From contig NZ_CP009282.1 of the NCBI RefSeq assembly GCF_000758605.1, positions 6,138,001 through 6,202,000 of the forward strand: 64,000 nt of DNA, given 5' to 3'. The notes under the pieces are model-generated. The model made no database searches. It was not told where the DNA came from and saw only the letters and a list, made by a program, of their open reading frames with translations. This stretch comes from Paenibacillus sp. FSL R5-0912 (GTDB lineage Bacteria > Bacillota > Bacilli > Paenibacillales > Paenibacillaceae). The first letter of the stretch is position 1. Every line of letters begins with the position of its first letter. The translations under genes and the position numbers were made by a program. Positions 51,106-60,305 of this stretch are shown here, piece after piece.

Positions 51106-54100
51106 TCATTGTAAAGATTCGCCGCCCTCTACGGTTCCCAAGTCAAGCAGCAGCGGTGAGAAGGCATCAAGTGTTACGGCCGATGCTCCAAGACTCTTGC
51201 CCTGGATCAATTCCTGTATGCTTTCCGGCGCCTGTCCATTGAGAAGTATATTTACCTGTTTGGCCTGCCAGCTGTAATTGGCGATATTCAGCAGCAGTCT
51301 GCCTTCGTATACACTGGTTCTCCACTCCACATTGGAGACTGTTTCTCCGGTTTGAGCATCCGTCAATTCCACCTGAAGCAAATTTTGCTGTCTGAGCAAC
51401 GGAACAAGCTGCGCTTGCAATGCCGGGAGAGTCGGCGAAGTTAACGCGGTTGCAGTTCCTGTTACAGGAATAACTGCAGCATGCGCCATAATGTAGCTTC
51501 TGGCCGCTTCCGGATGCGTCTGGTTATGAACATCCCGGATAAAGGAATCCTGGCCCAGCACAACCGCCTGGCCCCCTTGCTCAATATAGGCTTTGACGGC
51601 TTCTATAGTCTCTGCGTCCACATTCCGGGCATCCGGAATAATCAGCAGCTTGACGGAAGACAGCTTGCCTTCCCCGATCTGCTTCTCACTGACAAAGCCG
51701 ACCTTCTGCCCGGAGAGGGACAGAGCGGAATAGGCCCGGTCCACCGCCTCCAGATAAGCCGGACGGTACAGGTTGGACGCCTTAGAATACAGAACGGCCG
51801 TTTCTGCGGGAGCGTTCTGGAAGGAGGTCACCTCACGGGCCAGACGGTTCAGGTCCATGCCTGTTGTGCCGATAGCCGAAACGACATCCGGACGGTACAA
51901 TACACTGCCCTCGAAATCGCTGGCGGGATCAGTGGTTCTTTCCCATACCCAAATGGTGGAAGCGCTTCGTCCATGGATAGCTCCCTGCCATATATCGTTG
52001 CGCACATGGGACGCCTGTTCAGGCACATAGCGGCTGTCGCGGTCGGGAATGATGTGGTCTTCCGAATTGAACACAGGTGCCGTTTTAAAGGAGGACAGCA
52101 GATCATAATATTTAAGCTTCTCTATAATCGTCGCTCCCTCGTCATGCAGATAATTCCAGGCATCCAGACCATTCAGATCACTGAGGCCGGATATCTGCTC
52201 CGGATCTATCCCCCAAGATAACGGGGACTTGGCCAACTGGGACTTGGCCAGCACTCCACCCATGATTTTTACACTTACAGGAATATCCGGCGCCATTTCA
52301 TGGATAATATCTGCCATCCATTCATGCCACTCAGCAAACAGCTGGTCATTAAAGCTGATCCAGTCATAATAAAGTGCTGTCCGTTCCTCCGCCTGCGGCA
52401 TCGCAACCTGCTCAAAGGATTCATAGGCGGTATTGTACACGGCATTCAGCTGTCCAATATCCGAATACATCTGCTTCAGATAAAACTGCCATGCGGGCTT
52501 TTGCGCAGGATCTTTATAAGAGATGAACACCGGCTCATTGGACAATACGATATTCTGGAGAGCAGGATAATCCTTGACCATGGGAATCAGGGTGCGCAGA
52601 TAATCCTCAATCGCCTCCCTTGCTTTCGGATGATTAAAGTTGAATTTGATGAAGCCGCTGTTAGTAGAACGGATTTCAGGGTACTTTTGCAGCAGGAATT
52701 CCGGGAAATAATGCGGTGACAGCAGCAGGCTCACCGCCTGATTATGTTCACCGGCACTTTGCAGCGCCTGCTGGATATCATTGCGGATGGTGGCCGTAGA
52801 GATGAGATAATCCTCTTTCACTACAGTACCGTCATCCTCAAATCCGGGATACGCCGCCAGATTGGCGGTGGTCCCGCTTTCCACAATGCCAATACTGTCG
52901 ATCAACAGAGAATCGGTTATATTCTCGGACACGATGCGGAAATCGAGCGAGGTCTCGGCACTGCCCGTGCGATAGGTTTTGGTAATTTTCTGCCAATCAT
53001 AGGTTCCTGCCGGGATACCCAGCCGGGTTGCGAAGGTCCCGAACCAGACGTTGTTTACATTGGCTCCTTTGACCCACATGCTGAATTCATAATTGGTGTT
53101 TGGCTTGACGGCTATTTTCTGCCATACCGTTCCGTACACATTTGCAGCCTTGGGCGTAAGGTTGACTATCTTCAAGGCCCGGCTTCCTTCGTGAACCACT
53201 TCTGTCCCGTAAGAAAAGCTCGCCTTGGCTCCCCCCCTGATTTCCGTGCTCCACCCAAGTATCGTATTGGGCGATTTGAGGATACGGTTAGGTCCGGTCT
53301 CCATCTGGATCATGTTCGACCCAAGCTGGGACAGAACAGGAATATCCTTTTTCACCTGGGCAAAATGCCCGTAACCGGTAAAGAAGACCGGTCTTGACTC
53401 CTCTGCCCCTGTCTGCGAATTGATCGTGTTGCCAATGAAAGATTGCCGGTCGATAGTCACATCGCCGGTAACATAATGCGGAACCGGGAAACTCGTCTGT
53501 GTCCCAGCCAAATAAGCCTCAAGGCGGTCCTCGGTCTGCTGGTACAACAGCAACAGCTGGTCCCTGACATATTGCGCCCGTTCCAGTTTATATTGGGCAA
53601 TATCTTCCTTGCCGTAAGGAATAAATTTATCGATGACCGCGATATCCAGCTTTTCATAATCCACTGCGATCCCCTGCGCCTCCACCTGCTCCAGCAGCGC
53701 TTTCAATTCACCCATATCTTCTTCAAGCTGCTCTATATCCTGTTCAATCTGAGTGCCGGAAGGAAGAATGTCGAGCTCCCAATGCAGTGTCCTCTCCTCG
53801 CCCGTTCCCGTTTCCCTGACCTCTGCCGTGAGCGATTGCTCTCCGGTTCCGGCAAAGGAGGCCGTAATCGGATACTGCAATACGGAATGCGCAGGTACTG
53901 TAATATTCCTCCATGCCGGGTCCACTTGAGCTATCTTTGTCTGGAATTGCTTCGCCTGATCTGTGGAATTCACCAGCTTCAGCTGAAAGTCCAGCGGCTC
54001 ATTCTGCTCCGCTGTGTAGCGGTTCTCTTCCGGCTGCATATAATCACGGTCCAGCCATGCCGCCCACGTACTGTTTTGCGGGATGAAGAACAGATTCCCG

Positions 54101-55539
54101 AAGCTGTACTGGTCCTTCAGTTTCCCTATGCCCGGCGTCCATTCCACCCAATTCTTCCGTCCGGCTCCGTCATTGTCATTCAGCACAAAATTGAAAGGCA
54201 TGGATGCCCCCGGTTCATCCGCATGGAGCGCACTCCAGGGAATTTCAGCCTCATAGATGGTTTCGGAGCCAACCCGTTTGGTCTGCAACCGGATAGGCTG
54301 CTTATCGGCGGGCGTATCTCCCTGATTCCATGTCCATACCTCAGGCGCTCCGTTCACCTGGGCGAATCCATACTCTGGACCATACAACACACTTGTTCCC
54401 GAAGCGAACTGGATACTGTCCCCTGACCACATCGCTGCTCCGGCCACACCGGATTGCACATCATCACGCACCTTCGCGGCAAAATAGAGGTGATCCTGAT
54501 TATAAGCAAAATATACTCTTCCTAATAAATCGTCAGGTCCCTGCCAGCTGGCCAAATTGGCCTGGCCGCTTCCGGGCAGCGGCAATTCGATGTAGGAGGC
54601 TTCGTCCCATTCACTTAAATCACCGTCCAGGATGATCCCGTCCGCATAATAGACAGGCACCGCCTTTCCTTCCGCCAGACTTCCAAGGAAAGTCTGTTCA
54701 TCCATCACCGTGCCTGCCCCGGCTCCGTTTACGCTATAGCTGAAGGTTGAGACAGAACTGTCTGCATATCCTAGGCTTTTTGCATACGCTTTCAAAACTA
54801 ATGAACGATCGATGGCGACCGGCCCGGTGTACCATTGCTTTGTCGGAGACAAAACAGGGTCCGTGCTATCTGTTGTGTAATAAACGGCAGCAGAGACGGT
54901 TGCTGTAGCCAAGCTGACAGTTGTGCCTGATTCCACGGGTCCAGAAGGAGGATCGGCGCTGACGGCCGCAGCTTGCGGCACAGTCTCAAAGTCCCCGTTC
55001 TGCAGCAGATTGGTATCCGTTCCTGCCTCCACCATCGTCAAATCATCAAGCCAAAGCGCCCCTGTTACGCCCTCGGAGAGAACGGTGAACGGGTAAGAGG
55101 TGGCGGAGGCATCTGTTGTAATATTAAACACCATAGACTGCCAATCGAAGGTTCCCGTCGGCAGAGCCTTTTTTAGCGACCAGCCGGCATTTAGTGCGAT
55201 ACTTGAGTACGAGGCTTGAGTCCCCTTGACCTTCAGGCTCACCTGATAGGTGGTATTGGGCTTCACCGGAACATGCTGCCGGATCGCCAGAAACACATTG
55301 CTGGCCTTGGGCGTCCGGTTGACTATTTTTAACGAGGCCTGACCCGCACTGAATACGGTTTGGTCGATGTAGACTTCCCCGTCCACCCCATTGTTATTGT
55401 AGCTTGTTGGCCAGTCTGGAATATTGGCGATCGGCGCAGATGCGGCATATGCAGGAGGGATGTTAATCCCGCTGCCCACGATCAGCAGCACACTGAGCAG
55501 TACGGCAGCAACTCTTGCGGAGTACCTTTGGGTTCTCAA
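51106..55539 (-). CDS. Secreted multidomain GH42/clan GH-A glycoside hydrolase with carbohydrate-binding modules
   Basis: Large exported protein of 1477 residues. Order: signal peptide 1-33; carbohydrate-binding-like module 37-185; chitobiase C-terminal-like module 190-268; CBM9-like module about 295-490; linker and a helical segment (595-680); catalytic TIM barrel starting at 715 (VFFTGYGHFAQVKKDIPVLS), interrupted at 757-905 by a second copy of the first module, resuming near 915; probable acid/base E1002 (LSNEPVF) and nucleophile candidate E1160 (FNSEDH); then a glutamine-amidotransferase-like and a beta domain. The start is TTG 55539 behind AAAGGAGG. Substrate unknown; a beta-galactoside is the family default. 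Confidence 0.85.
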   Translation of the reverse strand: MRTQRYSARVAAVLLSVLLIVGSGINIPPAYAASAPIANIPDWPTSYNNNGVDGEVYIDQTVFSAGQASLKIVNRTPKASNVFLAIRQHVPVKPNTTYQVSLKVKGTQASYSSIALNAGWSLKKALPTGTFDWQSMVFNITTDASATSYPFTVLSEGVTGALWLDDLTMVEAGTDTNLLQNGDFETVPQAAAVSADPPSGPVESGTTVSLATATVSAAVYYTTDSTDPVLSPTKQWYTGPVAIDRSLVLKAYAKSLGYADSSVSTFSYSVNGAGAGTVMDEQTFLGSLAEGKAVPVYYADGIILDGDLSEWDEASYIELPLPGSGQANLASWQGPDDLLGRVYFAYNQDHLYFAAKVRDDVQSGVAGAAMWSGDSIQFASGTSVLYGPEYGFAQVNGAPEVWTWNQGDTPADKQPIRLQTKRVGSETIYEAEIPWSALHADEPGASMPFNFVLNDNDGAGRKNWVEWTPGIGKLKDQYSFGNLFFIPQNSTWAAWLDRDYMQPEENRYTAEQNEPLDFQLKLVNSTDQAKQFQTKIAQVDPAWRNITVPAHSVLQYPITASFAGTGEQSLTAEVRETGTGEERTLHWELDILPSGTQIEQDIEQLEEDMGELKALLEQVEAQGIAVDYEKLDIAVIDKFIPYGKEDIAQYKLERAQYVRDQLLLLYQQTEDRLEAYLAGTQTSFPVPHYVTGDVTIDRQSFIGNTINSQTGAEESRPVFFTGYGHFAQVKKDIPVLSQLGSNMIQMETGPNRILKSPNTILGWSTEIRGGAKASFSYGTEVVHEGSRALKIVNLTPKAANVYGTVWQKIAVKPNTNYEFSMWVKGANVNNVWFGTFATRLGIPAGTYDWQKITKTYRTGSAETSLDFRIVSENITDSLLIDSIGIVESGTTANLAAYPGFEDDGTVVKEDYLISTATIRNDIQQALQSAGEHNQAVSLLLSPHYFPEFLLQKYPEIRSTNSGFIKFNFNHPKAREAIEDYLRTLIPMVKDYPALQNIVLSNEPVFISYKDPAQKPAWQFYLKQMYSDIGQLNAVYNTAYESFEQVAMPQAEERTALYYDWISFNDQLFAEWHEWMADIIHEMAPDIPVSVKIMGGVLAKSQLAKSPLSWGIDPEQISGLSDLNGLDAWNYLHDEGATIIEKLKYYDLLSSFKTAPVFNSEDHIIPDRDSRYVPEQASHVRNDIWQGAIHGRSASTIWVWERTTDPASDFEGSVLYRPDVVSAIGTTGMDLNRLAREVTSFQNAPAETAVLYSKASNLYRPAYLEAVDRAYSALSLSGQKVGFVSEKQIGEGKLSSVKLLIIPDARNVDAETIEAVKAYIEQGGQAVVLGQDSFIRDVHNQTHPEAARSYIMAHAAVIPVTGTATALTSPTLPALQAQLVPLLRQQNLLQVELTDAQTGETVSNVEWRTSVYEGRLLLNIANYSWQAKQVNILLNGQAPESIQELIQGKSLGASAVTLDAFSPLLLDLGTVEGGESLQ

Positions 55540-55861
55540 AATCGAATGCCTCCTTTGTAGCTATTATTGGCTTCGCTTATTCTCGCTCTCCGTCCGGAGC
55601 TCCGGATGCTCCTCCTTTCTTTCAGGGTCTAAAGCACCTATAACCTACCATCTGGCATCGTTTTGTGTTATCTGCACCTTTTGTGACGGTCTGCTTTATT
55701 TGTGATTTTGAGGTTTCTATTTTTGTGCTTCTCTCTATCTAATGCTAAAGATGCGGGATGACTATTCAACTGAGCCCCATTAATCCATAGAAAATAACAC
55801 CCGCAGCAGGAGATCTATCGCATCTCCATTCTGCGGGTGTTATCGTATATCTTGCTTATAG
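55540..55861. other. Intergenic region upstream of the GH42-type gene
   Basis: No gene seen. It contains the ribosome binding site for the GH42-type gene, a stretch of T-rich sequence, and the terminator at 55794-55843. No promoter was convincing. Confidence 0.6.
55794..55843 (-). terminator. Terminator after the 88-residue gene
   Basis: ATAACACCCGCAG and CTGCGGGTGTTAT pair perfectly around a loop that contains a smaller hairpin (GGAGAT/ATCTCC), followed on the minus strand by TTTC. Confidence 0.8.
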
Positions 55862-56128
55862 CTAGTAGCTGCGGCTGTCCTGAACATGAATATAATTAAC
55901 GCCTTGCGCAGTCAGTTTAGAGCCGCTTATATTTGCGACTCGGACCGCCTTCTTGCCTTTACCGCTGAGGGAGAAACTGATATTACTCGCCAGCTTGTTC
56001 TCTGCGATCTGCTCCAATGCGCTGTGAAAGCCCCCGATTGTCACTCCCTCCAGGTTCTCCAGCACCGGTTCTTTGCCCTCTTCAATCGTCTTGAGAATCT
56101 GATAGATCAACGACTTGCTTCCGTCCAT
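55862..56128 (-). CDS. YjcQ-like small protein
   Basis: Cytoplasmic 88-residue protein. The opening SLIYQILKTIEEGKEP and the pattern GVTIGGFHSALEQIAENKLA, followed by strands and SKLTAQGVNYI, resemble YjcQ-type winged-helix proteins often found in Bacillales and phage. The function is unknown. GGCGAA precedes the ATG at 56128. Upstream, TGTGAGCGTTTACA at 56153-56166 resembles a CcpA cre box with one mismatch. Confidence 0.6.
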   Translation of the reverse strand: MDGSKSLIYQILKTIEEGKEPVLENLEGVTIGGFHSALEQIAENKLASNISFSLSGKGKKAVRVANISGSKLTAQGVNYIHVQDSRSY

Positions 56129-56152
56129 CTTCCATTCGCCTCCCGGGTCTAT

Positions 56153-56166
56153 TGTGAGCGTTTACA
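56153..56166. promoter_or_regulatory. Possible cre (CcpA) site
   Basis: TGTGAGCGTTTACA matches the cre consensus at all positions but one (G for A at position four). It lies 25 bp upstream of the 88-residue gene. Confidence 0.35.
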
Positions 56167-56267
56167 TTTCTTTCAGCCGCGTACACAAAGTGAATACTTT
56201 TGTATATGTATGTCTTATTCGACAATGTATACCCATTCCCTCTTATTGGAAAAGCGAAAAAGGTTGT

Positions 56268-56600
56268 TCAATAGAATGTTTCGTCCATATGTTTGCCGTA
56301 CAGGCTGGAGGTTCCGACAAGTCTGAATTCCCCATTTACTTTGGCATACGTATAGTTCACATCTGGCTCATCTTTGAACAGTACGTCCGCATCATAGTCG
56401 CCCGATTTGAAGCTGTAACCTCCCCGGATTTCCTGAATATTGGCAACCGGGTACAATCTTGTATGAACCAGATATTTTTTCACTTCACTAGCCATCTGAC
56501 TTTTTTTATGAGGAAATCCGGTAAGCGATATATATATCCCTCCGGCCAATATAGTCATTACCACTAACACAATAATTGAAGTCCTGTTTTTAAACCCCAA
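56268..56600 (-). CDS. DUF3139-like membrane-anchored small protein
   Basis: Single-pass protein of 110 residues. A membrane segment at about 8-27 is followed by an extracytoplasmic domain with SEVKKYLVHTRLYPVANIQE and DADVLFKDEPDVNYTYAKVN, recalling DUF3139 proteins of unknown function. I chose TTG 56600, since GGAGG lies seven bases before it; the open frame extends to 56651. Confidence 0.65.
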   Translation of the reverse strand: MGFKNRTSIIVLVVMTILAGGIYISLTGFPHKKSQMASEVKKYLVHTRLYPVANIQEIRGGYSFKSGDYDADVLFKDEPDVNYTYAKVNGEFRLVGTSSLYGKHMDETFY

Positions 56601-56709
56601 AGGAGAGCCTCCGTTCCACACTGGAATTTCAAATATGCGATAGAATAACATATTTTTACATCCACTTTCATTTTAGCATAATGGCTCTTGTGAGGCTAAC
56701 ATCAAAAAA

Positions 56710-56729
56710 AAGCACCGGTTAAGGTGCTT
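56710..56729 (-). terminator. Terminator after the SDR gene
   Basis: AAGCACC and GGTGCTT pair around TTAACC, followed by eight T on the minus strand, 18 bp past the stop. Confidence 0.85.
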
Positions 56730-56746
56730 CTCACATTACAACGCGC

Positions 56747-57526
56747 TTATGCGTTCTGCTGGTAAACCGGTGCACCCAGGGGAGAGCTGCCCGCTCCGCC
56801 GTCTACAGCAATATCGGCACCTTGGATATACGAGGAATCATCCGAGGCCAGGAACAGCGCCACCTTGGCAATCTCTTCCGGATCACCCGCACGGCCCAGC
56901 GGAATCGAACGCGACATGCCTGCCTCCACCTGGCTCCAGTTATCCATCGCGGTTTGTCCCCAGATAGGTGTGCGCGTCACGCCAGGGGCAATGTTGTTAA
57001 CCCGGATGCCCAGCGGGGAGAGCTCCGAAGCCAGCACTTTGGTCATGCTGCTGACCGCCCCTTTACTGGCGGCATATGCAGAGTTGCCGGGTCTGCCAGC
57101 CTTAGCCAGCACGGAGCCGGTCAGAATGACTGATGCACCGGCCTTCAGATGAGGCAGTGCGGCCTGAACAGTGAAGAAGACACCGGTCACATTAATCTTG
57201 AGCACTTCCTCGAAAGTCGCCAAGTCTGTGCTGCCGAGCGGTGTTGAAGCCGCTATGCCTGCATTGGCATAGACAACATCCAATCTGCCGAAGGCCTCAA
57301 TCGCGGCGTTCACTGCCGACACAGCGCTCTGCGGATCTGTCGCATCCGCCTGAACCGCAATGGCATGCTCCGCGCCCAGTTCTTCTACCGCCGCCTGCAA
57401 TGATACCGGATTGCGGCCGGTAATAACGACTTTGGCACCTTCAGCAACAAACAATTTGGCGGCAGACAACCCGATTCCGCTATTCCCTCCTGTAATCAAG
57501 GCAACCTTACCCTCAAGCTTTCCCAT
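56747..57526 (-). CDS. Short-chain dehydrogenase/reductase
   Basis: NAD(P)-dependent oxidoreductase of 259 residues, substrate unknown. The cofactor motif is ALITGGNSGIGLSAAKL, the dinucleotide-specificity region has ITGRN (NADP-type Arg), NAG appears in VVYANAGIA, and the catalytic set is S (ILTGSVLAK), Y and K (YAASKGAV). ATG 57526 is preferred because GGAG lies eight bases before it; a GTG at 57535 is in frame. Three TetR-like operator boxes lie upstream, so it is probably induced by a small molecule through a regulator not in this window. Confidence 0.92.
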   Translation of the reverse strand: MGKLEGKVALITGGNSGIGLSAAKLFVAEGAKVVITGRNPVSLQAAVEELGAEHAIAVQADATDPQSAVSAVNAAIEAFGRLDVVYANAGIAASTPLGSTDLATFEEVLKINVTGVFFTVQAALPHLKAGASVILTGSVLAKAGRPGNSAYAASKGAVSSMTKVLASELSPLGIRVNNIAPGVTRTPIWGQTAMDNWSQVEAGMSRSIPLGRAGDPEEIAKVALFLASDDSSYIQGADIAVDGGAGSSPLGAPVYQQNA

Positions 57527-57597
57527 TCTGAACACTCCTTAAGTTATAAGTTTATTTGTTGTTACTGTGTAATCAAGCTTCTGATTGTTATTTTGAG

Positions 57598-57703
57598 ACC
57601 GAACGTTCTATTATTATCAAAAAAAAATTGTCCGCCTCACATTTGCAATCTTAGCATATTGAGAACGAACGGTAAAGTATTATTTTTACCGGTCGTTCTC
57701 AAT
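57598..57703. promoter_or_regulatory. Three TetR-like operator boxes upstream of the SDR gene
   Basis: ACCGAACGTT (57598-57607), AACGAACGGT (57664-57673) and ACCGGTCGTT (57688-57697) all fit AMCGNNCGKT. The second and third form the arms of a 19 bp inverted repeat (57658-57676 and 57685-57703, one mismatch). The first overlaps the region just after a GATAAT-like -10 on the minus strand. Confidence 0.55.
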
Positions 57704-57715
57704 AATTCCCCTTGG

Positions 57716-58501
57716 TTAACTCTCTCTATGAATTTGCCTGGCCACTGAGACTTCCAGCTTCTCAATAAAGCGCAAAGCCTGATTGTTGCCGGGTTCAAGC
57801 TCCCGCAGTTTACGGGCTATCCTTAATGCCGTCTCGTAGTCTTTCAGTTTAGCATGGCAATAGATGATGCTGGTCATGCACTCCGTTTCATCCGGCTGAA
57901 TTTTGGCCGCCAGCCCGAATGCATCCAGCGCCGCCTTAAATTCACGCATTTCAAGAAGAACAAGACCTTTATTACGCACAGCATCATAACAGGACGGATC
58001 CAGTTCATAGGCTCTCTCAAACTCCTTGAGGGCTGACTTAGAATCAGACACCCTTGCGTAACACATTCCCAGGTTCAGATGGGCTTCAGACTGCGCTTCA
58101 TTGAGCTTCAAGGATTGCTCATAACATTGCCGCGCCTGTGCATAGTCCTCCATCTCATAATAATAGGTACCCATATAATAAAGAGCATCCTCACTGGCCG
58201 GATTCATTCTCAGAGCTGTCTCATAGTAACGGAAGGCTTTGTCCAGCTCCCCCAGTCTGAAATACACCCGGCCGAGATTAAACACAGGTCTTTCCCACTC
58301 CGGACTCTTCTGCTGAAGACGTTCAAAACAGGAAACCGCCGCCGGATACTCTCCCAGTGACAAGTGGCAGCAACCTATATAATTCAGACAGTCACCGGAA
58401 TGCCCTAACTCCCACTCCTCCGTGAACAGCGCAAGCGCGCGAACGAAATCCCCGCTGGCATACGCTTCTTCACCCTGATCGTAAAGACTATCCACTTCCA
58501 T
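57716..58501 (-). CDS. TPR repeat protein
   Basis: Cytoplasmic helical repeat protein of 261 residues with about six tetratricopeptide repeats, for example SLYDQGEEAYASGDFVRALA, PVFNLGRVYFRLGELDKAFR, ALYYMGTYYYEMEDYAQARQ and AHLNLGMCYARVSDSKSALK. Such proteins are scaffolds for protein contacts; the partner is unknown. ATG 58501 follows GGGGAGGGGG; the longer frame to 58585 has no repeats and a low-complexity leader. Confidence 0.88.
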   Translation of the reverse strand: MEVDSLYDQGEEAYASGDFVRALALFTEEWELGHSGDCLNYIGCCHLSLGEYPAAVSCFERLQQKSPEWERPVFNLGRVYFRLGELDKAFRYYETALRMNPASEDALYYMGTYYYEMEDYAQARQCYEQSLKLNEAQSEAHLNLGMCYARVSDSKSALKEFERAYELDPSCYDAVRNKGLVLLEMREFKAALDAFGLAAKIQPDETECMTSIIYCHAKLKDYETALRIARKLRELEPGNNQALRFIEKLEVSVARQIHRES

Positions 58502-58637
58502 ACCCCCTCCCCTGTATCCAGCCCCTCTATATAGCCAGCCGTGCAATAAAGAACAGATAGCCCGCGATCCACAGCAACGCAGCAATAATAATTAAGGCCC
58601 TATGTACCCCACCCAGCTGGCCGGTTTCCAGTTAAAA

Positions 58638-58671
58638 AACGGGTCCGCCCCTCGCCAGGACGACACCCGTT
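58638..58671 (-). terminator. Terminator after the BNR propeller gene
   Basis: AACGGGT and ACCCGTT pair across a G/C-rich loop and are followed by TTTTTT on the minus strand, 20 bp past the stop at 58691. Confidence 0.7.
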
Positions 58672-58690
58672 CCTTCATTTATTAGAAACC

Positions 58691-59890
58691 TTACCGCCCC
58701 GTAGTCTCAAAGGAAAACTTGGACGTCCAGGTGGCACCTGCATCCTTCGTCACATAAAGTGCCGAGCTGTTCAGGTCTCTCACCGCTAGCCAGCCTTGAT
58801 TATGATCGGTGAAGGAGATCGTCCCTTCGAAACCGTGAACCGTCATCCGGTTACTCCAGGCCTGCCCGTTATTCTTGGTGACCCCGATCCCCACTTGTTC
58901 CGCTGCAGGCTGGAATCCCACCAGGAAAGCGGTTGTTGTACCGATCACCACCAGATTGCCGGGGCTGCCCGAAGCCGGCCCCTTCTTCACCTTGGCCGCA
59001 CCGCTTCCCGGAGCCGGACCGCCTCCGGCCGTCTCTTGAGCAATCACCCGGGTCCAGCTGCCGCCGGAGTTAGCGCTGCCGTAGAGCGAATACGAAGTCT
59101 GCGACATTCCGTAACCGCCGTACAGTACGGCATACACCTGACTGCCGTTCGCATAGATTTGTCCGTATGAGGGTTCTGCGTAGGAAGATTTCAGCATCAG
59201 CTTCCAGTTCGTTCCGCCGTCTGCCGTCCGCATCACCCGGTACCCGCTGCCCGGTACAACGACCACGGCCCATCCGCTGCTCAGGCTGGTGAAATAAGCT
59301 CCGCGTGTATTCGCTGGTGTCTTAATCAGGCTCCAGCTCTCTCCGCCGTCATTCGTATAATAGGTGGACGCACGGTTGTAGCCGAACCCCTTGCTGCTGT
59401 CCAGGAACTCTACCCTTTCAAAGGTCACGGCTTTATTCGACAGCCTTGTCCAGGTAGAGCCTCCATCCGTGGTCCGGATCAGATATTTAGCCTGACCGTC
59501 ATTGACCGCGGCAAGCGCCCAGCCATGGACATTATCAGGGAAGTCGATCTGCTGAAAGCTCCACTGCCCTTCATAAATTTTCTGGAAATGGCATCCGCTG
59601 TCCGAGGTTCCAATCAGGAATCCGTTCCCGGCTGCCCGCCCTGTATCTGCACTCAGAAACTCTACATCAGAGAAGCTAAGCGGGATCGCATCTGCTCCGC
59701 TGTGTGCTGCCTGCAATTCCTGAAGCAGTCCATGATCTCCCGTGCCGCAGGACGAAGCCGGGGTTGGTGCCGGTGCCGCTGCCTGCACCGGAGAAGCCGA
59801 GGTCCCCCAGCCCAGTAGAGTAATTAGACTAGCGGTAAGGAGAGTTAATGTGATCTGCTGCAATCTGGTTGTCCAATTCATTGGTGACAC
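58691..59890 (-). CDS. Secreted BNR/Ycf48-like beta-propeller protein
   Basis: Exported protein of 399 residues with a signal peptide at about 1-38 (ITLLGWGTSASPVQAAAPAP). The rest is a repeated pattern of TDGGSTWTRL, NDGGESWSLI, ADGGTNWKLM, NSGGSWTRVI and KDAGATWTSK, the Asp-box repeats of sortilin/photosystem assembly-like propellers. No catalytic function is implied; it may bind surface protein or glycan. A Gly/Ala/Pro-rich insertion occurs near residue 285. AGGAGG lies before the ATG. Confidence 0.88.
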   Translation of the reverse strand: MSPMNWTTRLQQITLTLLTASLITLLGWGTSASPVQAAAPAPTPASSCGTGDHGLLQELQAAHSGADAIPLSFSDVEFLSADTGRAAGNGFLIGTSDSGCHFQKIYEGQWSFQQIDFPDNVHGWALAAVNDGQAKYLIRTTDGGSTWTRLSNKAVTFERVEFLDSSKGFGYNRASTYYTNDGGESWSLIKTPANTRGAYFTSLSSGWAVVVVPGSGYRVMRTADGGTNWKLMLKSSYAEPSYGQIYANGSQVYAVLYGGYGMSQTSYSLYGSANSGGSWTRVIAQETAGGGPAPGSGAAKVKKGPASGSPGNLVVIGTTTAFLVGFQPAAEQVGIGVTKNNGQAWSNRMTVHGFEGTISFTDHNQGWLAVRDLNSSALYVTKDAGATWTSKFSFETTGR

Positions 59891-60125
59891 CTCCTAGAAT
59901 ATATATACCCTGTATGCGGACTGCTACTTCGCGCTATGTAATTGCTTGTCCGCCACTTTTATGAATATATTAAGCGTAGAACTCCTGACAATTCAATGTA
60001 ATATAATAAATGGTACAAAACTGTAACCAATTGAACTGTTACATTATTCCTCTATGGTTTAAATAATAAGTACAGAAGCTTTCTAACATACAGCAACTAG
60101 TAGCAACTAAGGGAAGTGAACGAGT

Positions 60126-60305
60126 ATGATAAAAAAGGACATTCAACATGCGCTCCTCTCCAATCTGTGCCAACGCGTTCACTTGATCAGCGGAGAAACT
60201 TACACCGGAGTATGTAAAATAGATCACTCATCAGACGCACTGCACATCGCAACGAACAAAGGCACCTTCACTGTTCCTTACTGGACAATCAAGCGTTTCG
60301 TTTAA
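60126..60305 (+). CDS. Small protein of 59 residues, possible Sm-like or SH3-like barrel
   Basis: MIKKDIQHALLSNLCQRVHL is followed by ISGETYTGVCKIDHSSDALH and ends VPYWTIKRFV. AAGGGAAGTG lies upstream at about 10 bases. The pattern helix, then strands with GETYTGVCKID and a Gly-containing turn before VPYWTIKRF recalls small five-stranded barrels such as Hfq/Sm or spore-associated proteins. I cannot name a family. The neighbours read outward on the other strand, so no operon context helps. Confidence 0.55.
   Translation: MIKKDIQHALLSNLCQRVHLISGETYTGVCKIDHSSDALHIATNKGTFTVPYWTIKRFV

Noticed and set aside
57658..57703. Inverted repeat as terminator of the TPR gene
   Set aside because: It lies just past the stop, but there is no U tract, and the box pattern repeats at 57598, so an operator is the better reading. 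Not fully excluded.
58520..58628. Possible 34-residue single-pass protein on the minus strand (RALIIIAALLWIAGYLFFIA)
   Set aside because: The hydrophobic stretch is suggestive, but the frame has no ATG, GTG or TTG after the preceding stop; only a CTG start would work.
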